The translations under genes were made by a program, and so were the position numbers. 64,000 nt of DNA from positions 1 through 64,000 of the forward strand of contig NZ_JACSDK010000001.1 in the NCBI RefSeq assembly GCF_014925385.1, written 5' to 3'. Below are positions 16,276-26,300 of the stretch, piece by piece (position 1 is the stretch's first letter; the number at the start of each line of letters is the position of its first letter). Under the pieces are notes generated by a model, which saw only the letters and a list, made by a program, of their open reading frames with translations, had not been told where the DNA came from and made no database searches. Source of the DNA: Pelagibius marinus (lineage in GTDB: Bacteria > Pseudomonadota > Alphaproteobacteria > Kiloniellales > Kiloniellaceae).

Positions 16276-17337
16276 ATGAACTGGATCACCAACTACGTCA
16301 GGCCGAAGATCCGCGCCCTGGTGCAGAAGCCCGAGGTTCCGGACAATCTCTGGGAAAAGTGTTCCAGCTGCGGGCAGATGATCTTCCACCGCGAACTGGA
16401 GAACAACCTGCGGGTCTGCCCGCACTGCGGCTACCACATGCGCATTCCGGCGCGCCGCCGCCTGGAGCTGCTGTTCGACGACGCCAAGTTCAAGGTCATC
16501 GAGCTGCCGGAAGTGGTGCACGATCCGCTGAAGTTCCGCGACCGCAAGCGCTATAGCGAGCGCCTGCGCGACGCCCAGGCCAAGAACGGTGCCGACGAGG
16601 CCATTGTGGTGGCGCACGGCGAGATCGGCGGCAAGCCCACGGTCATCGCCGTCTTCAACTTCGCCTTCATGGGCGGTTCCATGGGCATCACCGTGGGCGA
16701 GGGTCTGCTGGCCGCGGCGCGCCTGGCGGTGATGCAGGAAGCCACGCTCATCGTCATTCCCGCCTCCGGCGGCGCGCGCATGCAGGAGGGCATCCTCTCG
16801 CTCATGCAGATGCCGCGCTCGGTCGTCGCCGTGGAGATGGTCAAGGATGCGGGCCTGCCCTACATCGTGGTGCTGACCGACCCCACCACCGGCGGCGTCT
16901 CCGCCTCCTTCGCCATGCTGGGCGACATCGCCCTGTCCGAGCCCGGCGCCACCATCGGCTTCGCCGGCAAGCGCGTCATCGAGGAGACCATCCGCGAATC
17001 CCTGCCCGAGGGCTTTCAGAGCGCCGAGTACCTGCTGGAGCATGGCATGGTCGACATGGTGGTGCGGCGCGGCGAGCTGCGCGACACCCTGGTGACCATC
17101 ATCAGCCTGCTGCGCGACAGGACGCCGGTCGCCGAGGTCGTGCCGCTGGGCGAGGGCAAGAAGGGCGCCGCCCGCAAGGCGGAGCCCGCAGTCGAGATTC
17201 CGCCGGCCCCGCAAACCGGCAAGGCCGCGGGCAACGGCGAGGACAAGAGTGCCGCCAAGGCGCCCGCCAAGGCCGCGGCCGACGACGGGGCCGAGGCCCC
17301 GGCAAAGCTTGGGGAGGGCGATGCCCCCCGCAAGTGA
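16276..17337 (+). CDS. accD: Acetyl-CoA carboxylase carboxyltransferase subunit beta
   Basis: AccD pairs with AccA to transfer carboxyl from biotin to acetyl-CoA, the committed step of fatty acid synthesis. The 353-residue protein has the four-cysteine zinc ribbon (CSSCGQ near residue 34 and CPHCGYH near residue 53), then the crotonase-like core with SGGARMQEG and TDPTTGGVSASFA. After about residue 285 an Ala/Lys/Pro-rich, probably unstructured tail of some 65 residues follows, longer than in Escherichia coli but common in Alphaproteobacteria. It overlaps folC by 17 bases. Confidence 0.96.
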   Translation: MNWITNYVRPKIRALVQKPEVPDNLWEKCSSCGQMIFHRELENNLRVCPHCGYHMRIPARRRLELLFDDAKFKVIELPEVVHDPLKFRDRKRYSERLRDAQAKNGADEAIVVAHGEIGGKPTVIAVFNFAFMGGSMGITVGEGLLAAARLAVMQEATLIVIPASGGARMQEGILSLMQMPRSVVAVEMVKDAGLPYIVVLTDPTTGGVSASFAMLGDIALSEPGATIGFAGKRVIEETIRESLPEGFQSAEYLLEHGMVDMVVRRGELRDTLVTIISLLRDRTPVAEVVPLGEGKKGAARKAEPAVEIPPAPQTGKAAGNGEDKSAAKAPAKAAADDGAEAPAKLGEGDAPRK

Positions 17338-18673
17338 TGCGCCGGAGATTGTCCCGCAGGGCAAGACCAGCGACGCGGTCCTCGACCGCCTGACCCGCCT
17401 GCATCCCAAGGTCATCGACCTCTCGCTCGGCCGCGTCGAGCGGCTGCTGGACCGCCTCGGCCATCCTGAGCGGCGCCTCGCCCCCGTGGTCCATGTCGCC
17501 GGCACCAACGGCAAGGGCTCGCTGCTGGCCTTCCTGCGCGCCATGCTGGAGGCGGCGGACAGACGCGTGCAGGTCTACACCTCGCCGCACCTGGTGCGCT
17601 TTCACGAGCGCATCCGCCTCAGCCGGGGACTCATCGACGAGGCGGCGCTGATCGCCCTGCTGGAGCGCTGCGAGGCGGAGAACGGCCCCGAGCCCATCAC
17701 CTTCTTCGAGGTCACCACCGCCGCCGCCTTCCTGGCCTTCGCCGAAGATCCCGCGGACATCCTGCTGCTGGAGACCGGCCTGGGCGGCCGCCTGGACGCC
17801 ACCAACGTCATCGACCGGCCGCGCCTCACCGCCATCACCCCGGTCGCCCTCGACCACCAGCAGTTCCTGGGACCTTCGCTGGAGGTCATCGCGCGGGAGA
17901 AGGCGGGCATCATGAAGCCGGGTGTGACCTGCGTCACCGGCCCGCAGGAACCGGCGGCCCTGGCGGTGCTGGAACAGCACGCGCGCGAGACCGGCGCGCC
18001 GCTCTTCGCCTACGGCCGCGACTGGACTTTCACCGCGACGCCCGGGGGCTTCCGCTATGAAGACGCGAAGGGCCTTCGCAAGCTGCCGAAGCCGGGCCTG
18101 CTGGGCAGCCACCAGATCGCCAATGCCGCCCTGGCCGTGGCCTGCGCCGCGCAGCTCGGGGAATTCGACCTCAGCGACAATGCCATTGAGGCGGGGATCG
18201 CCCGGGCGACCTGGCCGGCGCGCCTGCAACGCCTGACCAAGGGCCCGGTGGTGGAGGCCCTTCCGGCGGGCTGGGAGCTGTGGCTGGACGGCGGGCACAA
18301 CCCCGCCGCCGGGCAGGCCCTGGCCGAGACGATAAGGGCGGAATGGGGGGAGGGCGCAGCCGGGCGGCCGCTGGACCTGGTCTACGGCATGCTCGACACC
18401 AAGGTGGCCGCCGGCTACCTGGAGGCCCTGGCGCCCTTGACGCAGTCGCTGCAGGCGGTGCGCATTCCCGGCGAGGCCGCCAGCCTCTCCGCCGAAGCCG
18501 CCGCCGACCACGCGCAGAAGGCAGGGATCGACGCCGCCCCGGCGGACTCGGTCCTGGCGGCCGTGCAGCGCCTGGTCGAAGAGGGAATCGATTCGGGAAG
18601 CGGCAAACCGCACCGCATTCTCATCTGCGGCTCGCTCTACCTGGCCGGCCACGTGCTGGCGGAGAACGGCTGA
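17321..18673 (+). CDS. folC: Bifunctional folylpolyglutamate / dihydrofolate synthase
   Basis: FolC adds glutamate to dihydropteroate and folates. The 450-residue protein is a Mur-ligase-type enzyme with the ATP loop VAGTNGKGSLLAFLR near residue 53, TSPHLVRFHERIR, FFEVTTAAAFLAF, LLLETGLGGRLDATNV and the C-terminal WLDGGHNPAAGQALAE motif. ATG 17321 is preceded by GGGGAGGG and lies within the end of accD. The accD-folC pair is conserved in proteobacteria. It converges on the minus-strand gene at 18735. Confidence 0.95.
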   Translation: MPPASDAPEIVPQGKTSDAVLDRLTRLHPKVIDLSLGRVERLLDRLGHPERRLAPVVHVAGTNGKGSLLAFLRAMLEAADRRVQVYTSPHLVRFHERIRLSRGLIDEAALIALLERCEAENGPEPITFFEVTTAAAFLAFAEDPADILLLETGLGGRLDATNVIDRPRLTAITPVALDHQQFLGPSLEVIAREKAGIMKPGVTCVTGPQEPAALAVLEQHARETGAPLFAYGRDWTFTATPGGFRYEDAKGLRKLPKPGLLGSHQIANAALAVACAAQLGEFDLSDNAIEAGIARATWPARLQRLTKGPVVEALPAGWELWLDGGHNPAAGQALAETIRAEWGEGAAGRPLDLVYGMLDTKVAAGYLEALAPLTQSLQAVRIPGEAASLSAEAAADHAQKAGIDAAPADSVLAAVQRLVEEGIDSGSGKPHRILICGSLYLAGHVLAENG

Positions 18674-18734
18674 CCCCGGATGCCCGGTCGCTGTCGGGAG
18701 AGACCGTGGCGACAGCCCGGGCCGCAGCGACGGC

Positions 18735-19199
18735 TCAGTAGTTGTTGGTGACGGCGATGTAGTCCGGGTCTTCCTGGGCGTCGCGCTCGAACGTCAGGAA
18801 CTCGTAGTAGCCGCAGCGCTTGCGCCCGGGATACTCGCGGCAGATCTTGGGCCGCGCCTCGTAGATGGTGCAGCGGCGCTTATCCGTGTCGAAGAACCAG
18901 CAGATGCTGCCGAAGTGCTCGTCCTTCTGGTGGCGCAGCACGCGCGGGGCCTTCTTCATGCCCTTTTCCTTGAAGCCCTTCTTGGTGTAGCGCTTCTCGG
19001 CCTCTTCCTCGCTCACCTTGAAATGCTCCGCCAGCCGCTTGATGTCCTTCGGCTTGGCGTGGATGTTCGGGTAGGAGCAGCAATACCCCGGACACTTCAG
19101 ACAGTCGTACTTTTCTTTTCCCACGGAGAAGACCTTCTCACCTGATCGTTTCTTGTTCTTCGCGACTCTGACAACGAGACCAGCGCGGACCTTCGGCAC
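18735..19199 (-). CDS. YkgJ-family cysteine cluster protein
   Basis: A 154-residue cytoplasmic protein with the zinc/iron-chelating CxxCxxxCC-type cluster: CLKCPGYCCSYP near residue 33, then CWFF, CTIYEARPKICREYPG and CGYYEF. Proteins of this family bind metal through these cysteines and their biochemical role is unknown. The sequence is very lysine-rich for this genome. The listed start is GTG at 19199 with a poor ribosome-binding site, so a start a few codons further in is possible. A strong terminator separates it from trxA upstream. Confidence 0.82.
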   Translation of the reverse strand: MPKVRAGLVVRVAKNKKRSGEKVFSVGKEKYDCLKCPGYCCSYPNIHAKPKDIKRLAEHFKVSEEEAEKRYTKKGFKEKGMKKAPRVLRHQKDEHFGSICWFFDTDKRRCTIYEARPKICREYPGRKRCGYYEFLTFERDAQEDPDYIAVTNNY

Positions 19200-19262
19200 T
19201 CAGCGCCGCCCTGTCAAGGGTCGCATCATGAAGATCACAGGTTAAGAGCTTGCAAACAAAGA

Positions 19263-19294
19263 AAAACCCCGCCGGATCCTTCCGGCGGGGTTTT
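19263..19294 (-). terminator. Rho-independent terminator downstream of trxA
   Basis: A perfect 14-bp stem (19263-19276 with 19281-19294) with a 4-base loop. Read on the minus strand it ends in GGGGTTTTTCTTT, a good T tract about 90 bases after the trxA stop. Read on the plus strand it is followed by only four T residues, so its main job is to end the addBA-trxA transcript. Confidence 0.9.
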
Positions 19295-19306
19295 GGGGCA
19301 TCTTTC

Positions 19307-19340
19307 GGGGGGATACCGTACTAACTGGGGGAATACCGTA
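19307..19340. repeat. Two 14-base direct repeats near the trxA 3' end
   Basis: GGGGGGATACCGTA (19307-19320) and GGGGGAATACCGTA (19327-19340) differ at one base and start 20 bases apart. They lie in an unusually A/T-rich 80-base patch between the trxA stop and its terminator. No function is evident; they would be in the 3' untranslated region. Confidence 0.6.
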
Positions 19341-19383
19341 TTTGGAAGCTAACATACCTTGTTACACCCTACCATTTAGGGTG

Positions 19384-19704
19384 TCAGACAACGGATTCAA
19401 CCCATTCCATCAACTGTCCCTTGCCGACCGCGCCGACCTTGGTCGCCGCCACCTGGCCGTCCTTGAACAGCATGAGGGTCGGGATGCCGCGCACGCCGTA
19501 CTTCTGGGGCGTATGCGGGTTGTCGTCGATGTTGATCTTGGCGACCGTGACCCGGCCGCCCATCTCCTCCGCAATCTCTTCCAGCGCAGGCGCGATCATC
19601 TTGCAGGGTCCGCACCATTCGGCCCAGAAATCAACGAGGACAGGCCCCGCCGCCTGCAGAACATCCTGTTCGAACGTACCGTCGCTGGTCGGTCTAGTGC
19701 TCAT
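19384..19704 (-). CDS. trxA: Thioredoxin
   Basis: Thioredoxin reduces protein disulfides in the cytoplasm. The 106-residue protein has the WCGPC active site (Cys31, Cys34), the LVDFWAEW strand and the GIPTLMLF cis-proline loop. Length is normal. It lies 96 bases downstream of addA on the same strand, the order usual in Alphaproteobacteria. Two adjacent perfect palindromes fill much of that gap and may control it. A terminator follows. Confidence 0.97.
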   Translation of the reverse strand: MSTRPTSDGTFEQDVLQAAGPVLVDFWAEWCGPCKMIAPALEEIAEEMGGRVTVAKINIDDNPHTPQKYGVRGIPTLMLFKDGQVAATKVGAVGKGQLMEWVESVV

Positions 19705-19763
19705 AGAAACTTACCCCTGTAACGGTGCTGCCGAGGGGCCGGGCTGGCCCCAAGGTCCGATTC

Positions 19764-19793
19764 ACATTGGCATCAATGTAGGGAGCGCCCTAC
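19764..19793 (-). promoter_or_regulatory. Paired palindromes upstream of trxA
   Basis: ACATTG-GCAT-CAATGT (19764-19779) and GTAGGG-AGCG-CCCTAC (19778-19793) are two perfect 6-bp inverted repeats that overlap by two bases in the addA-trxA gap. The first has the form of a repressor or activator site. The second could be a weak hairpin after addA. No clear -35/-10 pair was found with them. Confidence 0.4.
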
Positions 19794-19800
19794 CGGAGCG

Positions 19801-22800
19801 TCAAGGCGCGTAATCCCTCAGCAGCGCATCGCTGAGTTGCATGAGACGGGGTTGATCCGTCCAAAGCAGATAGCTGCGAATCGCCCGTCCCGGGTAGATC
19901 CGCGCCAGCAGCGCCCGGTAGGCGGCCATTTGTTTCAGGTAGAGGCTGGGAACATCTTCCGGTGCCGCCGGCGCCGGCCGCTGGCTCTTGAAATCGATGA
20001 ACGAGACCGAGTCGCTTTCTACCAGAAGACGATCGACCTGGCCGGCGATCGCTTGCGGCCCGACGGCGGTTTCCACCAGCCCGGCCAGCGGCACCTCGGC
20101 CCGGCTGCCGGGGCCGAAAAGCGGCGCCAGTTCCGGCGCTTCCAGCACCTTCAGCACCTCCGCCAGGATCTCCGCCTGCTGCTCGGCGCCCAGGTCGTGC
20201 AGCGGACTGGCGAGAAAGGCCCGCCCCGCCGCGGCACGCTCGGCTTCGGGCAAATCGGGCAAGGACTGCAGCAGCCGGTGAATGAGCAGGCCGCGGCGGA
20301 AGCGGCGGCCCGAATCGGGCCCCAGCGGCGAGCGCGAGGGCGGCTCGGCCTCCGCCGGGCGCGAGGGCGCCAGCGGCTGCGGCGGCGCGGGCTCCGGCGG
20401 CGCGGCCTGGCGCGCCCAATCCGGCAGAGCCTCCACCGTCGACCCGGCGGCGGCTTCCGGCGCCGCGGCTTCGGCCGTCACCGGGGCCGTCTGCGGGCGC
20501 GCCAGCCGCCAGCCCGGCCCGGCCCAGCCTTCGGCCCCCAGGTTCCCGGGACTCTCGGCGGTGAAGTCGAAGTCGACGGCCTCGGCCTCTCCCCCTTCCG
20601 CCAGGCGCGCGAGGGCGTTGTCGACCAGCTGGTACCAGTTGCCCTGCGGCGGCGTGTTCTTCGTCAGCCAGCCGCAGAGGTAGAGGCGGTCCTGGGCGCG
20701 GGTCAGCGCGACGTAGAGCAGGCGGCGGTATTCCTGTTCCTGGGCGCGCTTGCGCGCGGCCCGCGCCTCGCCCAGCAGCGGCAGGTCGTAGTCGCGCTTC
20801 ACCGGCCAGACGGCGAGCGGCGGCTTCCGGGTCTCCCTGGCCTTGGCGTCCTCGACCCACAGCAGGCCGTCGGCGGCGCTCGGCAGCTGCAAGGTGTCGG
20901 GCAGGATCACCACCGGGGCCTCCAGCCCCTTGGAGCCGTGCACGGTCATGAGGCGCACCGCGCCGTGCTCCTGCTCCAGGTCGCGCTTGATCTCCAGCTC
21001 ACCGGCGGAAAGCCAGTGCAAGAAGCCTTCGAGCGAGGGCGCGTTCTCGCGCTCGTAGGTCAGCGCCAGGGAGAGAAACTCGTCCAGGGGATCGGCGGCG
21101 TCGGGGCCGAGGCGGCCGAGGATCTTCTCGCGCCCGCGCCCGGCGCCCAGCAGGCCCGAGTAGAGTTCGAAGGGCGCCACGTAGTCCGCCTGCCCCGCGT
21201 GGTCTTCCAGGAAACGCCGCGCCGCGGCGAAGGCTTCGTCTTCCGGCGCCATTTCGCCGAGGCGCTGCCACAGGCTTTTGCGGCCGCGGTCGTAAGCCAA
21301 CCGGAAAAGCCGGTCTTCGTCGAAGCCGATGAAGGGCCCCTTCAGGACGCAGGCCAGCGTCAGGTCGTCTTCGGGCAGCAGCAGCACCCGGCCCAGGGCC
21401 ATGAGGTCCATGACCGCGAGCTGCTCGGTCAGGCGCATGCGGTCGACGCCGGCCACCGGCACGCCCAGCGTCTTCAGCTCGCGCACCAGTTCTGTGATGA
21501 AGCTGTTGCGCCGGCGCACCAGGATCATCACGTCGCCCGGCTGGATGCGCCGCCCCTTCGCGGCCAGGCGGCACTGAGGATCGTCGGCGCCTTCGGGCGC
21601 CTGCGTCCAGTACCAGATGCGCCGGGCGACCAGGCGGGCGAGGCGCAGCGGCGCCGGGCTGTCGCTGCGGCCCGGCAGCGGCAGGGCCCAGGACTCCAGC
21701 TCCTCCGCCTCGGCCGGCGGCGCCGGCGGCCAGAGCTCGACCTGCCCGGCCTCGCCCAGGCGCCTGGCCAGGTGGCGGATCTCCGGCTCGCCGAACAGCA
21801 CGCCGTCCTGCGCCTCGGCGGCGGCGAAGACCGCGTCCACGGTGCGCAGCACCGCCTCGGTGGAGCGGAAGGAGACCGCCAGCGACACCGGCCGCCACTT
21901 GTGTCGCGCCTGCTTTGCGCGTTCGCGAAAGAGGCCACGCAGGCGCTGGAACTCCGCCGGGTCGGCGCGCTGGAAGGAATAGATCGACTGCTTGGGATCG
22001 CCGACGGCGAAGACCGTGCGCAGGGCCGCGTCGCGGTTCTCGTGCGCGCCCTCGCCGGTGAAGAACTCGGAGGTCAGCATCTCGACGATGCGCCACTGCT
22101 CCGGGCTGGTGTCCTGCGCCTCGTCGACCAGCAGGTGATCGAGGCCGCCGTCCAGCTTGAACAGCACCCAGGAGACGCCGCCCTGGCGCGCCAGCAGACG
22201 CGCCGAGAAGTGGATGAGGTCGTCGTAGTCGAGCAGCACCCGCGCTTCCTTGTGGCGCTGATAGGCGCCGATGATGGCGTCACCCAAAATCAGCAGCGCC
22301 CTTGTGGCCCGCGCCACGGTGATGGCGTTGCGCTTCTCGGCCACCAGGACCAGGCGCTCGGCCTCGTCCTGCAGCGCCTCCAGCGCGCCGGGGAAATCCT
22401 CGGCGGGCTTCTTGTTCAGGAGCCGCTTCTGGATCTCGCCCTTCTGCGTGAGGAAGAGGGCGACGTGGCTGTCGAAAGCCTCCGTCCGCGCCGCATCCTC
22501 CGCCGCCAGCCAGCCCGCCAGCGTCGCGCCCTTTTGCTTCTCTTTGTCGGAGCTGTTGTGCCAGGCCTCCATCGCCAGCCTCAGCCCGGCGCGGTCGAAG
22601 GCGCCTTCGGCGCAGGCGGCGGCGGTGACGTCCTCCGGCGTCTCGGCGGGATCGACCCCCAGCAGCGCGAAGACCTCCTCGCCCAGGCGGTCGACGCCCC
22701 CGCGCGCGGCGATCACCTCGGCCAGGCGTCCGCGCTCGTGGATGAGCTGCTGCACCACCTCGGTGAAGCGTTCCTCCTGCAGATGCGCGATGAGCACGGT

Positions 22801-23349
22801 GATGGCCTCGGCGAGGCGGCCCTGGCCGTCCAGCGCCGCGGCCAGCACCTCCACCCGCGCGGTCTCCAGCAGGTCGGCGGCCTCGTGCTCGTCCAGCACC
22901 TTGGCGTTGGGCGCGACGCCGGCCTCCAGCGGGAAGCGGCCGAGCAGCGCCTGGCAGAAGGCGTGGATGGTCTGGATCTTGATGCCGCCGGGCGTGTCGA
23001 GCACGCGGGCGAAGAGGGCGCGGGCGCGCGGCAGCAGGTCGTCGTCCACCGGCCCGCCGGTCAGTTCTTCCAGGCTCGCGCGCAGCGCGGCTTCCCCGGC
23101 GGTGACCCAGGCGGCGAGGCGCCCGGACAGGCGGTTGGCCATCTCCGCCGCCGCCGCCTTGGTGAAGGTGAGGCAGAGGATCTTGCCGGGCTCGCTGCCG
23201 CGCAGCAGCAGGCTCAGCACACGGTCGACCAGCACCTTGGTCTTGCCGCTGCCGGCCGAGGCCGAGACCCAGACCGAAGCCTCCGGGTCCGCCGCCTCGC
23301 GCTGCTTGGCCGTCGCCTCGGCGAGGATCTTTTCCGCCGCCGTGCTCAT
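19801..23349 (-). CDS. addA: Double-strand break repair helicase-nuclease AddA
   Basis: AddA is the UvrD-type helicase and nuclease subunit of AddAB, which processes double-strand DNA ends for recombination. The 1182-residue protein has Walker A SASAGSGKTKVLVD near residue 29, LLVDEAQDTSPEQW, FAVGDPKQSIYSFQRADP, LMTVHGSKGLEAPVV and LLYVALTRAQDRLYL helicase motifs. Between about residues 970 and 1040 a Pro/Ala-rich linker leads to the C-terminal nuclease, whose VDRLLVESDSVSFIDFKSQ motif and QMAAYRALL helix are intact. It overlaps addB by four bases (ATGA). Confidence 0.96.
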   Translation of the reverse strand: MSTAAEKILAEATAKQREAADPEASVWVSASAGSGKTKVLVDRVLSLLLRGSEPGKILCLTFTKAAAAEMANRLSGRLAAWVTAGEAALRASLEELTGGPVDDDLLPRARALFARVLDTPGGIKIQTIHAFCQALLGRFPLEAGVAPNAKVLDEHEAADLLETARVEVLAAALDGQGRLAEAITVLIAHLQEERFTEVVQQLIHERGRLAEVIAARGGVDRLGEEVFALLGVDPAETPEDVTAAACAEGAFDRAGLRLAMEAWHNSSDKEKQKGATLAGWLAAEDAARTEAFDSHVALFLTQKGEIQKRLLNKKPAEDFPGALEALQDEAERLVLVAEKRNAITVARATRALLILGDAIIGAYQRHKEARVLLDYDDLIHFSARLLARQGGVSWVLFKLDGGLDHLLVDEAQDTSPEQWRIVEMLTSEFFTGEGAHENRDAALRTVFAVGDPKQSIYSFQRADPAEFQRLRGLFRERAKQARHKWRPVSLAVSFRSTEAVLRTVDAVFAAAEAQDGVLFGEPEIRHLARRLGEAGQVELWPPAPPAEAEELESWALPLPGRSDSPAPLRLARLVARRIWYWTQAPEGADDPQCRLAAKGRRIQPGDVMILVRRRNSFITELVRELKTLGVPVAGVDRMRLTEQLAVMDLMALGRVLLLPEDDLTLACVLKGPFIGFDEDRLFRLAYDRGRKSLWQRLGEMAPEDEAFAAARRFLEDHAGQADYVAPFELYSGLLGAGRGREKILGRLGPDAADPLDEFLSLALTYERENAPSLEGFLHWLSAGELEIKRDLEQEHGAVRLMTVHGSKGLEAPVVILPDTLQLPSAADGLLWVEDAKARETRKPPLAVWPVKRDYDLPLLGEARAARKRAQEQEYRRLLYVALTRAQDRLYLCGWLTKNTPPQGNWYQLVDNALARLAEGGEAEAVDFDFTAESPGNLGAEGWAGPGWRLARPQTAPVTAEAAAPEAAAGSTVEALPDWARQAAPPEPAPPQPLAPSRPAEAEPPSRSPLGPDSGRRFRRGLLIHRLLQSLPDLPEAERAAAGRAFLASPLHDLGAEQQAEILAEVLKVLEAPELAPLFGPGSRAEVPLAGLVETAVGPQAIAGQVDRLLVESDSVSFIDFKSQRPAPAAPEDVPSLYLKQMAAYRALLARIYPGRAIRSYLLWTDQPRLMQLSDALLRDYAP

Positions 23350-26300
23350 GACTCGTCAGGTCCCACCGCCCACTCGGCCAGGCGCGAGAGGTGGTCATAG
23401 TCGTTGAAGCGGGGCGCCAGCTCCGGGCGCGGCCGGCAGGCGTAGGGCGTCTTCGGATTGTCGAACTCGGCGACCAGACGCTGCAGCCCCTCCAGCGCCT
23501 GGGCGGCCAGGGTCGCGGGATCGCTCCGGCTGGCGGCCAGCACCTCGCCCGGCGGCGTGCCGCCGGACAGCCGCCAGAAGGCGAGGCTGCCGACCGGCCC
23601 CCCGGGCAGCCCCTCGAAGCCGCCCGCCAGGGCGATGGCCGCCTCCAGGGGAAGCTGCGGGGCGAAGCCGCGCTCGACCTTCTTCTTTTCCGGCGGCGCG
23701 CCGGTCTTGTAGTCGATGATCTCCAGCGCGCCGTCGCGCATGCGGTCGATGCGGTCGGCCTTGGCGGTGAGGATGAAGGGCGCGTGCGGAGCGTCGAGCG
23801 TCAGCTTGCCCTCAACCTCCACGAAGCTCTCGGCGATGGCGGGACGGCGCGCCTGCTCCTCGGCCAGGAACCACCGGGCGACGCGCAGGAAGCGCGGCCA
23901 CCAGAAGGCGAAGGCGCCGGGCTTGGCGCTGATCGGGTGGAAGACCTCGGCGCCGATCTCCAGCAGACGGTCGAGGGCGTCGGCGGGCAGCGCGTCCGGA
24001 AAGGCGTCGAGGAAACGCTCCAGCGCCGCGTGCACCAGGGTGCCGCGTTCCGCCGCGCCGGGGTCGGCGTCCAGCGGGTCGAGCGGCCTGAGACGCAGGA
24101 TCTCGCGCGCGTAGAGCGCGTAGGGGTCGCCCATCCAGGTTTCGATGCGCGTCACCGAGAGCTTACGAGGCCGCGCCTCCACCGGCGGGCAGGGCAGCGG
24201 CTGCTTGATCGGCGCGACCGTGGCCGGCGCGTCGAGCGCCGCGGCCCAGGCCTTGAGCTGGGCTTGCTCGCCGTGCAGGTCGGCGCTGAGGCCGAGGCCC
24301 TCGCGCAGGGCGTCGATGCGCCTCAGCCAGCGCGCCGGCACCGTGGGCGCGCCCTCGACCCGCTCGGCGCGCGTCAGGTAGACCCGCGGCGCGCAGAAGC
24401 CCTGGAAGAAGTCGTGCGCCGCCAGGCCGATGCGCCGTTCGGGCAGCGGCAGCCCGAAAGCCGACTGCATGGGACGGCTGAGCCAGGGGCCGGGGTCGAC
24501 CTCCGCCGGCCAAGTGCCCTCGTTGAGGCCGCCCAGCACCAGCAGGTCCGCGTGCTGCAGGCGCGCTTCCAGCGGTCCAAGAATGGAAACACGCGGATGC
24601 AGGCCGTAGCGCGGCCGCACGGCGCGCCCGGCCATCAGGGCCTCCAGCGCCGCCGGGTAGTGCAGCCCCTTGGAGACCGGCGTCGCCAGCGCCGCCTCGC
24701 GCAGTTCCGCCGCGAAAGCCGCCGCGGCCTCCCCGGCGTCGCCGGCCCAGAGCCGCTCGGCCCCGCTCTCCTTGTCGCTGGCCGCCAGGGCCTCGGCGGC
24801 GGCCAGATGCGCTTCCACGAGGTCGCTGAGCCGCCTGGCGTCGCCCGCGCCCCTGTCGTCCGGGCCGTCGCCCAGCGCCTCGACGAAGGGCGCCAGCTCG
24901 GCGGCCAGGCGGTCGAACCATGTCACGAGCCCCTCGCCCGCCCCGGCCCCGACCAGGGCCTTGCGCAGGCCGTCCAGCCCGGCGGCCGGGCGCGCGCCGC
25001 GCAGCACCCGTAGTTCCAGGGCGCGCACCTTGCGGCGGAAGGCGGCGGGGGATTGCCCGCCGGCGGCCAGCGGATGCTTCAAGGCGGCGAGCAGCGCCAC
25101 CGGCGCAAAGCGCTCGGCCACCATGGCGGCGGTCAAGCGCAGGAAGACGCCGGGCGGGGTGTTGGCGAGGCTGAGCCCGGCGGAGTCGTCGACCTCGACG
25201 CCCCAGCGCTTGAGGTTGACGGCGACGCGGCGCGCCAGATCGCGGTCGGGCGTGATGAGCGCCGCGGTGCTGGCCGGCTGCGCCACCTGGCGGCGCAGCA
25301 GCAGGGCGATGACCAGCGCCTCTTCGCCCGGATCGGCGCAGTCGGCGCGGCGCACGCCGTCCAGCGCAGAGCCGAAATCCGCCGCCTGGGCCTCGTGCCA
25401 GCGCGCGGTGGCCCCCGGCGGGCGCAGGGCCAGGTTGGCGAAGCGCGCGCGCGCCGGGTCAACCTGCGGCACCCCCCCTTTAGCTTCAGGGTCTTCCGTC
25501 CAGGGCTCCACCGCCCCCCGGTCGAGGCCAAGACGGTCGAGCAGCTGCGCCATGCCGTGCTGCGGGTGGCCCGGGTCGCGGCGGATCTCGTTCCAGGTCT
25601 CAGCGTCGCAGTCCAGGTCGAGGCCCGGCAGCAGCACCGCCCCCTGGGGCAGGCCGGCGACGGTCTTCAGCAACTCGGCGGTGGCGGGGATGGAGCCGGT
25701 GGAGCCGGCGGCGATCACCGGGTCGGCGGGCGGGCGGCGCCGCCAGGCGGCGGCCTGCAGCTCGGCGAGACGCCGTCGGCGCTCGGCCGGCCCGATGCAG
25801 CCCAGGGCCGCCAGGATCTTCGGCCACTCCTCGGTGACGATGGTGAGGAACTCCAGGGTGATCTGCCAGTGCTCGGCATAGTCCTCCGGCACCAGGCCTT
25901 GCAGGGCGGCGAAGTCCAGGCCCTCGGTCTCCACCTGGTCGAGCAGGCGCGCCAGCTCGGCGCCGAGGCGGATTGCCTGGTCCTCGCTCATGGCGCTGGC
26001 GCCGGCCTCGGCGGCGACGGCGCGGCTGTGGGTCAGGATGCAGGAGGCCAGCAGCAGCTGGCGCTGAACGGCGGAGATGGCGGGCGGCAGGGTCGCCTCG
26101 GCCGCGCTGCCGCCGACGAAGGGCGCCTCGAAGAGCAGTTCCTCCGGGTCGAGGTCGCCCAGCGGCAGCAGGCGCGGCAGCAGCAGCGGCGCGCCGCCGG
26201 AGGCGCGCAGGAAGGCCGCCTGCAGGGAGCGGCAAGCGCGCCGCGTCGGCAGCAGCACGGTGGCCACGGCGAGGCGGTCCGGGCTTTCCGCAGTGCGCCG

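Noticed and set aside
19837-23400. 1187-codon plus-strand open frame opposite addA
   Set aside because: Antisense shadow of addA, Gln/Arg/Gly-rich without domains. addA itself carries all helicase and nuclease motifs.
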